Shown piece after piece: positions 1-45,180 of a DNA stretch of 64,000 nt. Within the stretch, counting starts at the first letter, position 1, and every line of letters starts with the position of its first letter. The stretch lies in assembly GCA_947462335.1 (NCBI GenBank), contig OX381714.1, positions 39,405,360-39,469,359 on the forward strand, in the 5' to 3' direction. The translations under genes and the position numbers were made by a program. Under the pieces are notes generated by a model. It was given only the letters and a program-made list of their open reading frames with translations. It had not been told where the DNA came from and searched no databases. The DNA is from Harmothoe impar (taxonomy: Eukaryota; Annelida; Polychaeta; Phyllodocida; Polynoidae).

Positions 1-55
1 ATTGCATGGTCCACGATATCACGGGCGCTATATTGCCTCCAATAGGAAGCCATTG

Positions 56-110
56 CCGCTGCTGCTGCTGCTGGTACTGCTGCTGGTACTGCTGCTGCTG
101 CTACTGCTTG
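56..110. repeat. CTG/GCT trinucleotide repeat
   Basis: Imperfect run of CTG units broken by GTA; a second run of GCT lies at about 271-297. It produces a meaningless Cys-rich frame on the + strand. Confidence 0.85.
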
Positions 111-688
111 GTGATGGCGGTGGTGTTGGTGGTGGTGGCGGTGGTGGCTGGTGGTGCTAGAGTGGTGCTGTCTGGAGGAAAGGAGAGTCTGCTAACTGGA
201 GGCACGAGCGTTGGCTGGCTGGCTGCTGTGCGCACGCGTGCCGACCCAGTGTGCCAGAGTGTGCTGGCGGTGGCTGCTGCTGCTGCTGCAGCTGCTGAGC
301 AGATGGTGAGCATCTGCACATACGCACACAGACTGTGTGAGTCTCTCCCACACTCTCTCCATACTTCTCTCTCTCGGCGGGAGAGCGCAGGGCCACAACC
401 CGCCCGCGGATCAGACGTACTCACAGGAAGCGGAAGCCCATGGTGAGGGGAAGGGGAATCCTGGGAGCAGTGAACTGGAGGAGGTATACATAAATACAGC
501 ATCAGGGGGAGGAGGAGGCACTGAAGGAGGGAGGAGCCGGCCTCCATGGTGTGACGAGGATGGAGATTGTATAGAGCTATTACTACACGCCTCCTATGGT
601 AGTAGTACTGACTGTACTGCCGCTGCCAACCGCCACCACCATCATCATCACATGCTGGCTTCCCTGGAGCGTGTCCCCATGTCTGACT

Positions 689-727
689 GATGCTTGCCTG
701 CCTGTCTGCCTGCCTGCCTACCTGCCT
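689..727. repeat. TGCC tetranucleotide microsatellite
   Basis: Imperfect (TGCC)n with TGTC and TACC variants. Confidence 0.8.
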
Positions 728-1058
728 TAATCAGCTATCTGGGCCTGATGCTGACTGGAGGGGCAGCAGCATCGCTGGATGAGGTCGATATGAGACGCGG
801 GTATTATATATAATATACACATCAACTGGGGACCCACTGGAGGATTGCCTATGTATAGGGGATAGAGCATTGCCTTCAGGCCAGCATTATAAAGACTCTA
901 GATTTGCTCTCTGCCAATGTCTCAGCCTCACCCAGCGTGTCTCTAGGTGTCTAGGGTAGGAGGTGTCATCATTGACTGATGTGATATAATATACACCCAC
1001 AACATCCCTCCTCCTCCTGCCCCTTGAGCTGCTCCACCGAGCAGAGCGAGCTGCTCCA

Positions 1059-1086
1059 CCCACCCACCACCACCACCACCACCACA
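1059..1086. repeat. (CCA)n microsatellite
   Basis: About eight CCA/CAC units; a related stretch lies at 2384-2428. Confidence 0.85.
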
Positions 1087-1532
1087 ACCCTCATATCACC
1101 AGCTACCAACCATGCTCTTACTCTGAAAGGGGAATTTCCACATATACCCCTATATACCTGTCTTATCTCAAGTCTCACCAACCCACGCCTGTCTGTTATC
1201 TGGTCAGCGGCTCCTCACACAATCACTCGGCAGCTGCCACTGAACAATGTGTCGTAGCCAGGCAGGCCAGTCAGCCATCAAGCAAGACAGCTCTCAGCCA
1301 GCAGGCGTACCCACGCGTTTGTTTAGGGTGGAGGTGAGAGCTGCTGCAGTGAAGACAAGAGCTGTGGTGGTGCCTTCCTCGGGACCAGACTGAAAATAAA
1401 CACAGAGAGGAGGGATATTGACTATAAGGAGGGATGTGGGTGTAGAGGTATAGGGAGGCAGAGTAGTCTGAACAGGGTAATTTTTATGGGGTCAATTGAG
1501 ATTTTCTAAACGAAAATCTGTTTGCCAAGCGC

Positions 1533-1590
1533 AGGAGAGAAAGAGAAAGAGAGAGAGAGAGAAGCAGAGGGAGAAAGAGAGAGAGACAGA
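1533..1590. repeat. GA-rich microsatellite
   Basis: (GA)n with AAGA interruptions. Confidence 0.85.
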
Positions 1591-2383
1591 GAAAGGCAGA
1601 GATACAGAGTAAAGCAGAGATACAGAGAGAGGTATTCGGCAACACCACACAAGACCATGTCCATGTAACCATCAAAGTACCATCCATAGACAGATATCAA
1701 ACACAGGGGTGCTATAACAATAACAGCAGCCAGCCCAGGCAATAAAACACCAATGGTTCCTTCACATGCTGGCTGGCACATTTTAGGACACCCATTATAT
1801 CTGCAGTGGAGTCCCCTTGACAGAGTGGAGAATCCCCCAAGCACCGTCTTCTTCTGCGTCGGTTAATGACCTAGCAGGGATCCAAATGGGATTGCCGGAT
1901 CCCACCAACCCCTAGTGGTTAGGCACACCGGCCCCCTGCGCCGATTACACCCTGCTAAGCTGCTACCCGCTGCTAGCCTGTGGTGACCCGACCCCCCAGG
2001 GTCAACCTGTCCATTAACAGTATACCACAGCACACCTCAGACCCAGGCTCTAGCCTACCTCCCCCCTCCCACCCCCCCACCCAGACCCAACCCACCCTTA
2101 TAACAGCAACCCACCCACTACCCAGCCATCACAACCCACCTAGCCAGGCAGAGTGCTAGCCTTATTCCTATTCACCCTTCCATTCAGCCTCCCACAAGCC
2201 GGCTTCTCTCCTTCCTGTTGGCTGCCCCGGCCATCCATCCATCCCGCTCGCCCACCCTTCCTCCCTCGTATTCAGGCGCTCTCTCACATGGAATGCTAAT
2301 ATATTGCTCGACATTGGGGATGGGAACCACCACGACTATCACAGCCACCCGCACCACCATCGTCAGAGCACCACCTCTACAGC

Positions 2384-2428
2384 CACCACTACCACCACCA
2401 CCACCAGCCACCACCACCACCCACCACT
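2384..2428. repeat. (CCA)n microsatellite
   Basis: Imperfect CCA/ACC repeats. Confidence 0.85.
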
Positions 2429-2819
2429 GCCGCCTCGGAGCGTTATTGACAAACGCCACACTTATTAGTGCACGGAGATGCCCGAGTCCAATCGCTTTCC
2501 AATAGTGGCCGCCGAGAAAAGTACAGAGGGAGACTTTGTGGGGCAAAGAGGGTAGCTTTTACCAACCCTCAAAGAAAACCCACCAGTTTTCTGCCACCAT
2601 TTGTGTCTTAAAACTATATCTTAATCAGGCCACTCATTTTTCTCTGTATCACATATGTAATATATACCCTTCAGCAAACCCTTATCCCCTCTCACTACAT
2701 TCTAACCTATACCCTAAAGCACTTGTGCCATAGGTTATTTTCTCACTTTCTGCAGTCATTCATTGCCTCCTCCCTAGCAAGTACAATCTTCTCAAACTCC
2801 ATTATCCACTTCAGTACTC

Positions 2820-3200
2820 AGTACTGACCAATTGACTCATTTCATTGACCCATTGACTCATTCACTGGCCTAGTGATTCATTGCTGACTCATTGACTCAC
2901 TCACTAGTCTCACTTCCTCAATTCGTCACTGATCAACTCACTCGGGGAGTCACTTGTTCTCTCACTCGGACACTGACCCACTCATTCACTTGCTCACTCA
3001 TTAACTCAGTCAGTCATGCATTAACTCACTCACTCAATCACTCCCTTACTCACTCACTCACTCACTCACTCATTCACTCACTCACTCACTCACTCACTCA
3101 CTCACTCACTCACTCACTCACTCACTCACTCACTCACTCACTCACTCACTCACTCACTCTCTCACCAAGACAGTAACTGAGTAACTGAGTAACTCACTCA
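2820..3200. repeat. (CACT)n microsatellite with degenerate flanks
   Basis: The perfect core (about 3050-3157) has more than 25 CACT units. Both flanks are degenerate versions (CATTGACT, CAGT), showing an ageing array. It creates a false Ser/Leu/Thr/His frame. Confidence 0.95.
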
Positions 3201-3987
3201 CTCACTTACTAACTAACCCACTAAAGGCAGTGGTGTTCAGTAGCTGGCTAACCTTTTCAACAGGTACACATGTTAACTCACCGTCTGTTAAGTCTGTACA
3301 TATACACATAGCCTCACCCTGCTGCACACCCATACATAACCCCCCTCACCCCCACCCACCCAGCGCGCACACACACATACTAGACCCTGGAGGAGGTGGA
3401 ACAGTTGCAGTTGAATGCTGGTACAGAGAACAGTGTTCAGCAGCCCTGGAGCAGGCAGTGCTCAGTAGTAGCGGGTGCATCACCACCACCACCGACCACA
3501 TTGGCACCGACTCCTGCACATCAAGAGGACTAAGAGCAGAAAGAAGGCATCGTCGGCGGACAAGTGGAGAGGGGAGGCCAGCCAGTCAGTGAGAGAGACA
3601 CTGGAGTAAGTAGGTGTACTACTCCTGCTGAAAGTGCTCCTGAAGTAGGGGGCGGTGGTGGTCTATACCTACTACTGCCGAGCCACGCACCCAAAGAGTT
3701 CGATCCAAAGCCTCTGCTAACTGGCTGGTGCCTTTGTACATGAGTGGGTGGCAGTGGAAGTGTGTATGTATACATAGGCTTAGTAGCGTACACATGCATG
3801 TGCGGCTAGCACGTGGGGAGTGAGCCAATTGGAATTTAGCCCCTACTGGAGTAGAAAACACCTGGAGTGCGAGTCAGGTGAACGGCCACGCAGCCGGCTG
3901 CCCGGACCCTAACAGCCCCCCCCCCCACCCTCTACCTGCCCCCCTCCCCACCTACCCCAAACCTGACCCCGTCTCCCCATCCTGCAG

Positions 3988-4117
3988 GCTCCTCCAGGTG
4001 GTGTATGGACCTGTGTGCCTCTACTCCCTCCTCCTGACCCCCTCCTCCTGGCGCTGGCTCACTGGAGGAGCTCAAGTGCTACTACACCTCTGCGAGCTGG
4101 CTGTACTGGAGGGTAAT
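3988..4117 (+). CDS. Candidate hydrophobic coding exon upstream of gene 1
   Basis: A strong acceptor (CTCCCCATCCTGCAG, ending 3987) and a consensus donor (AAT|GTAAGT at 4118) frame an open stretch of about 43 residues, beginning LLQVVYGPVCLYSLLL and ending HLCELAVLEGN. It has a membrane-helix-like core. An alternative donor (GAGG|GTAATG at 4113) leaves phase 1, which would join in frame to the exon at 4882 and give ...LAVLE-V-AYIRV. It could be an upstream exon of gene 1, an exon of another gene, or chance. The flanking region is low complexity. Confidence 0.25.
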
Positions 4118-4606
4118 GTAAGTTAGCTCTGAGAGGGAGGTTAAGAGAGAAGGCGGCCGGTTCTCAGCCTTCAAAGGCTCTGCTGTAAATGCGAAGGAAG
4201 TGCAGCACCCTGGAGCAAAAGAGCAAAAGAGAAACCCTGGAGCTGTGGAGGAAAGTGGGTGTAGCCTGTATCAGAGGGGGATATATCTCCATTATTAGAA
4301 CGTAGACACCACTGGGATACCAGCAATCATGCTGCCTGCATAGCATTGCCTCTGACACAGCCGACAGGAGGAGGTTACTGGAGAAGCCCTGGAGGAACAC
4401 ACAGCATATCTTCACTGACAGCAGGGCCTTCCTGACGGGGAGAAACTATTGTAAACAGAGCGTTTTTCCAGCCCGCACCCGGTCCTCACAGGTGGCGATA
4501 ATAGAGGAAATGAAGGCCACCGTCCCAATGCAGGAGAGCAGCAGCGCTGTCGGGCGGGCAGTGTCGGGTGCAGTGCCGGGGGGTGTGCTCTAGCCGCACC
4601 TGGCTG

Positions 4607-4614
4607 TATAAATA
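4607..4614 (+). promoter_or_regulatory. Candidate TATA box of gene 1
   Basis: TATAAATA lies in a fairly GC-rich context. A start site about 30 bases on would fall near 4637-4645, just ahead of a possible short 5' UTR exon. It is one of two promoter readings; the ETS/NRF1 cluster at 4805-4864 is the alternative. Confidence 0.4.
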
Positions 4615-4639
4615 CGTGTCAGCAGCCTCTGTGGTCTGG

Positions 4640-4713
4640 AGTTAAACCCGGAAGGAGGTTAAGTCCATGCAGTAAAATACACAACTACAGAGTGTCTGGA
4701 AAAATAAGAGGAA
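4640..4713 (+). other. Candidate 5' UTR exon of gene 1 ending in the A of the start codon
   Basis: The proposed exon ends GAGGAA with a donor GTAAGA at 4714. Joined to the acceptor at 4880-4881 (exon sequence TGGCG...), it makes GGA-ATG-G, an ATG split by the intron with G at -3 and G at +4. The next codons are A-Y-I-R-V-P. The intron would be 168 bases. The exon also holds a two-codon upstream frame, ATG CAG TAA, at 4667-4675. This is inference; cDNA would settle it. Confidence 0.35.
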
Positions 4714-4804
4714 GTAAGAGAAAGAGAAATAAAATAAAAACTTAAACCGCGAGCACGTGTTCTATTCAGGTGCAAGTGGACACCTCTAGAGCTGCTACTT
4801 TAAA

Positions 4805-4864
4805 CCGGAAGTTGGCTGCAGTGCGCCTGCGCAGTATTGAGCGGCGAGGTGGGTGACTTCCGGG
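4805..4864 (+). promoter_or_regulatory. ETS and NRF1-like promoter motif cluster
   Basis: CCGGAAGT (4805-4812, ETS core), TGCGCCTGCGCA (4822-4833, one base from the NRF1 consensus) and GACTTCCGGG (4855-4864, ETS core on the other strand) lie within 60 bases just upstream of coding exon 1. This combination is typical of TATA-less housekeeping promoters in animals. If transcription starts here, the 5' UTR would be very short and the start-codon problem of gene 1 would remain. Confidence 0.45.
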
Positions 4865-4881
4865 TCGGTCGCTCTTCACAG

Positions 4882-37682
<32,801 letters not shown>

Positions 37683-38409
37683 CAATCACTGCCACATGGA
37701 GACCAGCACGCTGGCTACCGCGAGTGCACACGCAGGAAGGGATGTACCTGATGCCCTCTGGACCCTTACCTCTGAAAGCTCTTCATGGAAGGAGATAACA
37801 ATAAGTGTTGGTACCTGGGTGAGTTGCTCATAACTGGTCATCTTCGGTGATAAAACTGGTCCCCGCGGACTGATTTTGAATTGCGGTGAAGATACAGAAA
37901 ACGCTGTTTGTATTGCGATTGGTGATTTAGAGAAACATGCATTTTTTGCAAGCACCAAAGCAAGAAGTAAGATTCTAACTGTTGTTTGGGAACTCAAAAC
38001 AGGCTAGATGTTCCGTTGTGTGTATCAATGTTAAAGAAAGCTGTTTAGGTCTCATGCATTAGGCAGAAATAACACAGTTTTATTGGGAACCTAGGATTCT
38101 AACACAAACAGAGATAAGGAAACCCCTCTGGAAACATTTGGACATATTATTTGTCCATCCATTAAATGGGGTTCAATCAGACGTAGCGGGACCAGAAAAG
38201 CATGTAAGATGATTGTGTTAGGCGATGGTCATGTGACGACTGTGTTGTCCAATGAGGATGAGCTTTATTATGTAAGAGAGTCTTAGTTTAGTTCCTTCGG
38301 TTGACACCAGGCCGCAAGATGAAACACCATTTCAGGAGTAGCCCGCACAGATGGCTTCTTGGCAACTCCCTTGTTGCTCGAAAGGAACTAGCGGTAGCAC
38401 ACGGGAAAA

Positions 38410-38415
38410 AATAAA
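38410..38415 (+). terminator. First candidate polyadenylation signal of gene 1
   Basis: AATAAA about 730 bases after the stop codon. It would give a short 3' UTR form. Other AATAAA copies further on are equally possible. Confidence 0.3.
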
Positions 38416-41400
38416 CTTTCAAAGTAGGTGTCTTCTCCTTCCTGTTTTGGTGGGTTTATGATTTTATGTTTTTCAGAAAAAAAGGAAGAACAAGATATTA
38501 AACAGATTAAAATGTGCCACGTGCTGTGGTCACCTGTGGCAGAGCGACGGTCAGTGGATGAGATTTGGTCCCAGACTAAATCCCATCCATGAATGACATA
38601 CAATTATCATTATTTTTTGTTTCATTTTGATCATCATTTTATTGTCACAATTGGACCTGCATATTCTTTAACACTTTCAGACAGAGCTGGTGAGAAACCA
38701 TTTACAGAGCAAATGTCCGCATTTGATAACTCTTGTGTGGCTGGGTATATTACCACAAATTTCAAGGTTTTTGAGTGAATGGTTTCCAGCGATGTTTACA
38801 AGTTGCAACTTATCTAACCTGAAACGCTACTCAATGCTGTGGCCTTGTCCTCTACATACAAAGGATCCATTTGAGATTGACACCTTCTTTCCAGGTCAAG
38901 TTAGGAACACTGTCTTTATTATTAATCAAAGATGGAATAACTATTCATCATATAAATGATATTCTCAATAGTAGTGTTGACATGTATACCAGCTTTCCAC
39001 GCACATTTCAGAGGAGACTGTTAATTAAAGTTGATATGTTCCCAGCCCAAATTGTCCATCGCTTATTTGATTTAACGAACTATTCTCAAGTGTGTTAGTT
39101 AAACAATTGTCATATAAGATAAATACTACTACTACGCTTTCAATTATAAGACAACATGTGATGAACAGTATAATGTTATTGAAATACTTAGAGTCAATAT
39201 TCATGATTACTTTTATTTTTCCTAAATATTTAAGCAACTACTATTAAAGGCAATGTAACATTCTCATTGGTTATATCATTCTAGTAATGTAATGATTCTC
39301 TTTTAATCTGTTTGGCATGAATAGGTATTCGTGGAACCATTGGTTATGGTATCCATACACCTCTGCTTTTGTCACCTTAAAGCCTAAAGCAGATGGCATC
39401 ATTGTTATTGTCTATTATGATATGTAATATATGATTTACAGTTTCTCAAATGGACAAAGCAACACTTAACGATGAGCTCTGGCAATTGCTCTAATATCTG
39501 CAAACAACGAACTATATTAGTCTAACCAGACTTAGTTTGACCTACAAAGGGAATGGTATAGATTTCAATGGTAGTTTAGTATATAGACAGACTAAGTGAG
39601 GAAACTAATTAATAAAATACTGAGTTTTTAGGGTGGGATTCACTGGTTGATTCCCTTATAGTCAATTAGCAATGTAACAGGTTCCCTTGGTGTAAGGAAG
39701 TTCAATTTAGTGGGACTGTTGGTATCTTTCTACATTATATGCATAGGTCCTCAATATGCAACTATAGACAAATCGTATACTACAAGCACTGCATTTATGA
39801 ATAATAAACACATATACCCCAATTACAAGCTTAAGCTTGTGCTGCCCCTTTCTGAAATAGCAGAGAAGTAGAAATGGTGAATAACTAATTGATTGCAACG
39901 CCATGAGATGTAGTTTGTGGCATTGAATGCCTTTATTCGCTTAACTATTCACTTCAAACATTGGTAAAGAACAGATATTCAATAAACCGTTCATGCAGTA
40001 GTACTCTAGTGTAAGTGCTACTTGAGTAGTATGTGTATTTCTAACTTGCTAATACTGTTCTCCAACAGATGTACCCTGTCTTTCTATACAAAAGTTGGTA
40101 CCTATATTTAATTTTCAACAGAGACAGGTCCATATAAATCAATGTGGTATTTAGAGAGTTGGGTTCAGGTGAGAGGCTGACTTGCTTTGATAGTGTTTGT
40201 ATTTACAAGTTTACCTATCACCTGGCTTCTGCTATGAGAGAAGTGTGCTGTGTTTAGGTAGCTACAAGGTAGCTGCCACTAGACTGACTAATAATACTCA
40301 CTATACCCAGTCCCTACCTTTATCAGGTTAGTCACTTTCCAGGGGCTTGTCTCGCTACATATGCTGTTGCATATTGTACATAATTATGAAGAATGTCAAT
40401 TTTTGATGACAGGAGAAAACGATTTCATCCAGTAGGGACGAGGATGTCCCTGTGTAATCTCTATATGATAATATCATGCGTGTGTGTGCAATTTGATGAT
40501 CAAATGAGATATTGTTTTAGCATAATAATATGGGTCATTGTGAACTATTTTGTAAAGTCCTTGGGTCAATAGTGTATTAGAAGAGCTTGGTCTTGTATGT
40601 AAACTGCGTCCTTTTCAAACCTGGATCGTTTTCCAGTCCAAGGTTCTATAGGGTAATTGCATTTTGCAATAAATGTGTGTATGTCTGCAATAGCATATAC
40701 ATGGATGGATGGCAATCGATTGCTGTAAAACTAATCTAAGCTCTTTGTTATAAAACTGCATAGGATTGCGAAAGATATCAAATCGATAGAGATATGCATG
40801 ATCTGAAATAAGCATGTAGATCTGCACAATAGTGATGAAGTCAGAATTGTACGACCATGTTTCTATAGGTCCTTATTGACTGCTACTATCTCAGCATGTA
40901 GAGCTACCTGGTAGTTACTTGTTGGAGCTTGCTTTTGGGAATTTACAAGGTCTGTGAGGTCTAAACGTTGTAGACTCGGACTGAAACAGGTTAAATCTCA
41001 GAAATAATGATGATGGATGTTCATGAGCCCAAGACCTATGGAAGAATGTTTGCAAGTCCTTATTGGTATTACTCTGTGAGTAGATACATGAGCTGCTCTT
41101 TACCTTGGCCACTGTGTGTCCTACTTTACATGTTAGCAGCAATGTCATATCTAGGGATCGAGTGTAAATGTTACACTGCCATTACCAGGCCTTAGACCAG
41201 CATTCACAGGCTGACAGGAAATGGCAAGGTGTCAAGACGATTGTCTACATATTGTAGGCCTGAATATATTCTATATATATGTAGGGTCGAAAAGGCTTTG
41301 TGCTGTGAGCACAAAATCTGACCCGTTCAAGCATTAATATGGTTGTTTATTATGTTCTCTGAATGTTCTAATGGTTTCATATTAATTTAGAGTATGATTT

Positions 41401-43914
41401 AGACCTCAGGCCAATGTGTTATGGATATGGAGGTAAAATAACCAGGGTATGGGTTTAACCATAACCAAGGATTTTAACAACTTTCTCCAATCAAAAACCT
41501 TTCATGAAATAAAGTAATGCTGGTCAGATTAATCTACCAGGGAGAGATCTAAGCTGGAAGAAAAACAATTATACATTTTGTACAATGTAAATACAGGTTG
41601 ACATCAAAATTCGAGACAAGCGTGAATTCCCAGGTCCACTAAACAACATTTCAGATATTTCGAAAGAGTTTTTAAGGGCAAAATGAGGCATGTTTTGAGA
41701 GTGAATCCTGATTGTCTTTGTCGCTGCGTATTGATAATTCTGATAATCCTGTTGTAAAAAGTTGTAATTTTAGACAACACTTTATCTGAATACTAAGCAC
41801 AATCACATTTTTGTGCATTGGAAGTCCCCGGTTGAATTGTTAAAGTATATGTGCATACACTATGATAAACTCAACTTAATATATATATTTTCTCTAGGGA
41901 TGAATCTATTAGTGTTAAAATGAATGTACCGATTTCAAAGCAACTTTGGTATGTTAACGAGTAATCTATTTACCAATCCATGTACAAAATGAATAATGGA
42001 ACTTATAAATATGTAACGTCTCCTATAAATATGTATTCATGAAGTGATTTGGCACAAATAAACTGTATGCATTTAGTGGCACTAAGTGTAAAATGCCTAG
42101 TGAAAATGGAGATGTGCCCTAGGTATCTAGCTAATATGATTGAGTGTTCAACCTTTGATGCAGTGTGCTGTGTACATTATGTTATGCATATTTTGATACT
42201 GCGAGTAACCTTGATACATGTTACAATGTCCAAGTGCTAACGTATGGCTATTGTAGAGCATCTGCATTTCGTAAAGAGAAACTGTTTTAATATCCATAGG
42301 TTTCATGCTGCCATCTGCCAGTGCTAATCTATAAATTGACTGTACCATGTCCAGATATTGACATCTGATGTTAGTGTATTCTCCGAGGCACAGGCAGTGT
42401 TGTTGGACTTATATGTTTGTTGTCATCAGGTATAGATGCAATCGGTCTATGTTATGTCTAAGTGTTAAATTTTGATGTAGCCTTGTCTTGAAATCTGCAT
42501 TTGGTGTTACCAGACCAATGTAACTGATATAATGAAGTTAGCCTGCCTATGGACTGACATCAAACTGTAACTGTGTTCTATATACATGTAGAGTATTAAC
42601 ACAAGGAGACTGATATCATGGATGTTCTTAGTGCAAGTAATACAACCCCAGTTAAGAATGGCATAGAGGCATTAAACCTTGACAGTACACTTGATGCTAT
42701 TCATGTTAGGGGACTACATTGTAACTGTCTCGTCTTGAAATTTGCATAATGATGTTTCTGCCCTGTTTGTACCAAAGGGTGATGTTGTATCATGTTTCCT
42801 GAATCGATTGGCTCAATTTACAATGTTGCTATGTCTCATTGCTGACATTGAAAGGAAATTCATATTTTTCTCATGATAACAATCATGCTGTTGGTATTTT
42901 AGTATCGAAAACCTTTGGGGTTTGACTCTATTAAAGTAAGTGATTTCGTGGTTAGTGGTTTTCTTGGTACATCATGACAGAAACATCTTAGAAATGCAGT
43001 ATGTCTTGGCGTTAACATCTGATGTTGTAATGTCTTAGAAATATAATCTGATGTTAATATGTCCCATCAGTGACATTTAACATGGATATGTTTCAATTCT
43101 TGCATCTGATAAAAATGCTTTGTCACGTCCATTGTACTTCTTGTATTTCCCCACACGGGGAATCACTCAGCCCAATTCTCAAACTCCTCACCGTCCTGGC
43201 CCTTATGCTACATTTCCTTCTTTGACAGCTGTTGTTTATATGCCAATAGGTGTACAGTGGTTTGTGAGCAAAGATCAATCTATACATGGTCACATAAGAG
43301 CGATATTATCATATTCAATACACACCTCATTTAGGTAAAATTCTGACGTTGTCCTTTTCATGCAATGCAAATAATCACTGCAAGTAAATGAAGAGGGTAC
43401 TTTTATTTGTAATTAGCACAAATCAAATCACTATTCCCACAATCCGAGACACAACATTAATATCAACATTCCAAAGAAATATAGATAAACAGTCTTATCC
43501 ATATTCACGGCACGACACAAATCTATTCCTGGAGAAGAAAAACACAATGTTAACATTAACCCGAAAATACAAATAGTTTACACCATTTTGTGATGAATTA
43601 AAATTCTCTATAAAAACCTTACTTGTGGCCAGGAGGCTGAGCAGGTTGGGGTAAGGCTGGGTAACTCAGTTCTTCAGCTGAGCTGCTCGGTTTATTACCG
43701 GGGTTCTACAATACTCACACGGAGGTGCACCACTTCAGGACGTATTTACTACATACACTTATTTTATACATAGCATTTTAACAGGAGTCTGCAAATTTGC
43801 GCATGCGGAACATATACTCTATATATCTATATATATAGGATATTGTACATGTATTTCTGATTGGAAACAGATGTTTTTGTGATGTATTTTGCTTCAATTA
43901 TGACAATTGAGAAG

Positions 43915-43920
43915 AATAAA
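43915..43920 (+). terminator. Distal candidate polyadenylation signal of gene 1
   Basis: AATAAA is followed within about 30-50 bases by a GT/T-rich stretch (GGGTTGTGTCACATTTTTTC), the usual downstream element. It sits where the repeat-poor region ends. Confidence 0.35.
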
Positions 43921-44734
43921 CTGTCTACAATATTGAGTGAGTTACTGGGTTGTGTCACATTTTTTCCCTTTCACAGATGGCGAATTAAAGCATAGCGAAA
44001 TCCTAGATGGTAAGGATAATAAAGCCCTAAAAATCCATGACGACAGGAACAGGTCATATCGCACCTGTCACCTCTATTTCACTCCTATTTCGCCTGCATC
44101 CACAGTGAAAAAGTTGCGAAATGGGGGTGGCAAAGGCGTGATAAGGTTTTACCGCAGGATCCTGTCGCCGTGGATTTTGGGATTAAGGGAGTGTTCATTT
44201 TTTAACAACAGGGGGGGGGGGGGTTGGTGAGTTTAGGGGGGGGGCGTAAAATAACTTGACCCCTTCCGAGGGGGGGGCGTAAAATAACTTGACCCTCTTG
44301 AGGGGGGGGCGTAAAATAACTCAACACCTTTGGAGGGGGCGCGATTTGTCACGACATGACGCTGAATACTTTAACTTCACTTTTTCTGCCGAAATACCTT
44401 AAAATGCAGCAAATTACCTCTAAAATCGTAAAATTTTCTTGCTACACTTTGTGTCGCACCTGTTAAATCTGGCAATTTTGCTATGTGAATTTTCAAAAAT
44501 TTTCATTTGAGGTGGGGGGATTTATTTCTCTCCAAATTGGTCATTTTTGTGATTTGTCCAGGTCCAAAGAAAACTCTCTTTACCTTTATGTAATTTCACC
44601 ATTTGCCCTCTTGATTTTTGAAATTTTCCTGGGGGGGGGGGCATACCCCAAACCCCCCTAGTACTGCTGTGACATGTGATTGGCAAATGAACACATAACT
44701 ATTTCAGTGATGGTTTAAGATGGGGGTAGACATG

Positions 44735-45180
44735 CCAGGTGTGCCAAAATGCATCAGATTGCACCTTTTGAAGTCAAGAATTTCAAAATTTTCTAAGACC
44801 TTTCCATCCCAAAAGCAAAGTTCCATCCCCAATTATAAAGGCTGGCTCGTACAGATCTTAGCTTTGATACAATTCTGGCCAAAATGCACCAGAATGCAGC
44901 ATTTCAGGTCTAGATTTTCAAATGTTCCCAAACGTTTCCCACTAAAAACAAGCTTCATAACACAGTTGGCCAAAAGGAAACCGAATGCACCAGAAAGCAG
45001 TATTTCAAGGCTGTATTTCAAGGCTAGATTTCCAATTTTCCTAAAAAACCTTTCCTAAAAAAGAAACAAGTTTACAGCCCTCATTAATAATTCAGAGCTG
45101 AGCCATAATATATTGTATGCCAAAGTGCATCAGAATGCAGCATTGCTAGTCATAGGCTTTCAAATTTTCTTGCGGTGGCA
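44735..45180. repeat. Degenerate tandem repeat of roughly 130-bp units
   Basis: Units contain CCAAAATGCACCAGAATGCA, then CATTTCAGGTCTAGATTTTC, then AAATTTTCCTAAACCTTTCC. At least three to four copies (about 44745, 44877, 44965, 45117). Single units recur near 45783 and, on the minus strand, near 46300. A 112-codon frame over it is repeat-derived. Confidence 0.55.

Larger units (their letters stand above)
1..4606. other. Low-complexity 5' flank
   Basis: The stretch holds triplet repeats, microsatellites, C-rich and GA-rich tracts and many copies of CTGGAG on the + strand. Long open frames here arise from the repeats. Apart from the candidate exon at 3988-4117, no gene can be supported. Confidence 0.6.
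37683..43920 (+). other. Probable long 3' UTR and flank of gene 1
   Basis: For about 6.2 kb after the stop codon I find no terminal-inverted-repeat element, microsatellite or poly-G tract, in contrast to all other non-coding stretches here. AATAAA occurs at 38410, 39981, 42057 and 43915. No open frame above about 100 codons is convincing. The motif CTGATGTT recurs loosely between about 42360 and 43060. A long 3' UTR is an inference. Confidence 0.4.

Noticed and set aside
6..446. 146-codon frame rich in Cys
   Set aside because: It is made by CTG/GCT triplet repeats; overlapping minus-strand frames are equally long and there are no domain-like features.
1905..1950. tRNA-like A box (CCTAGTGGTTAGGCAC)
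   Set aside because: No matching B box or cloverleaf follows at the right distance; chance or a highly worn SINE.
2892..3176. 94-codon Ser/Leu/His/Thr repeat frame
   Set aside because: Entirely the translation of a (CACT)n microsatellite.
44720..45058. 112-codon frame
   Set aside because: Derived from a degenerate tandem repeat inside a mobile element.
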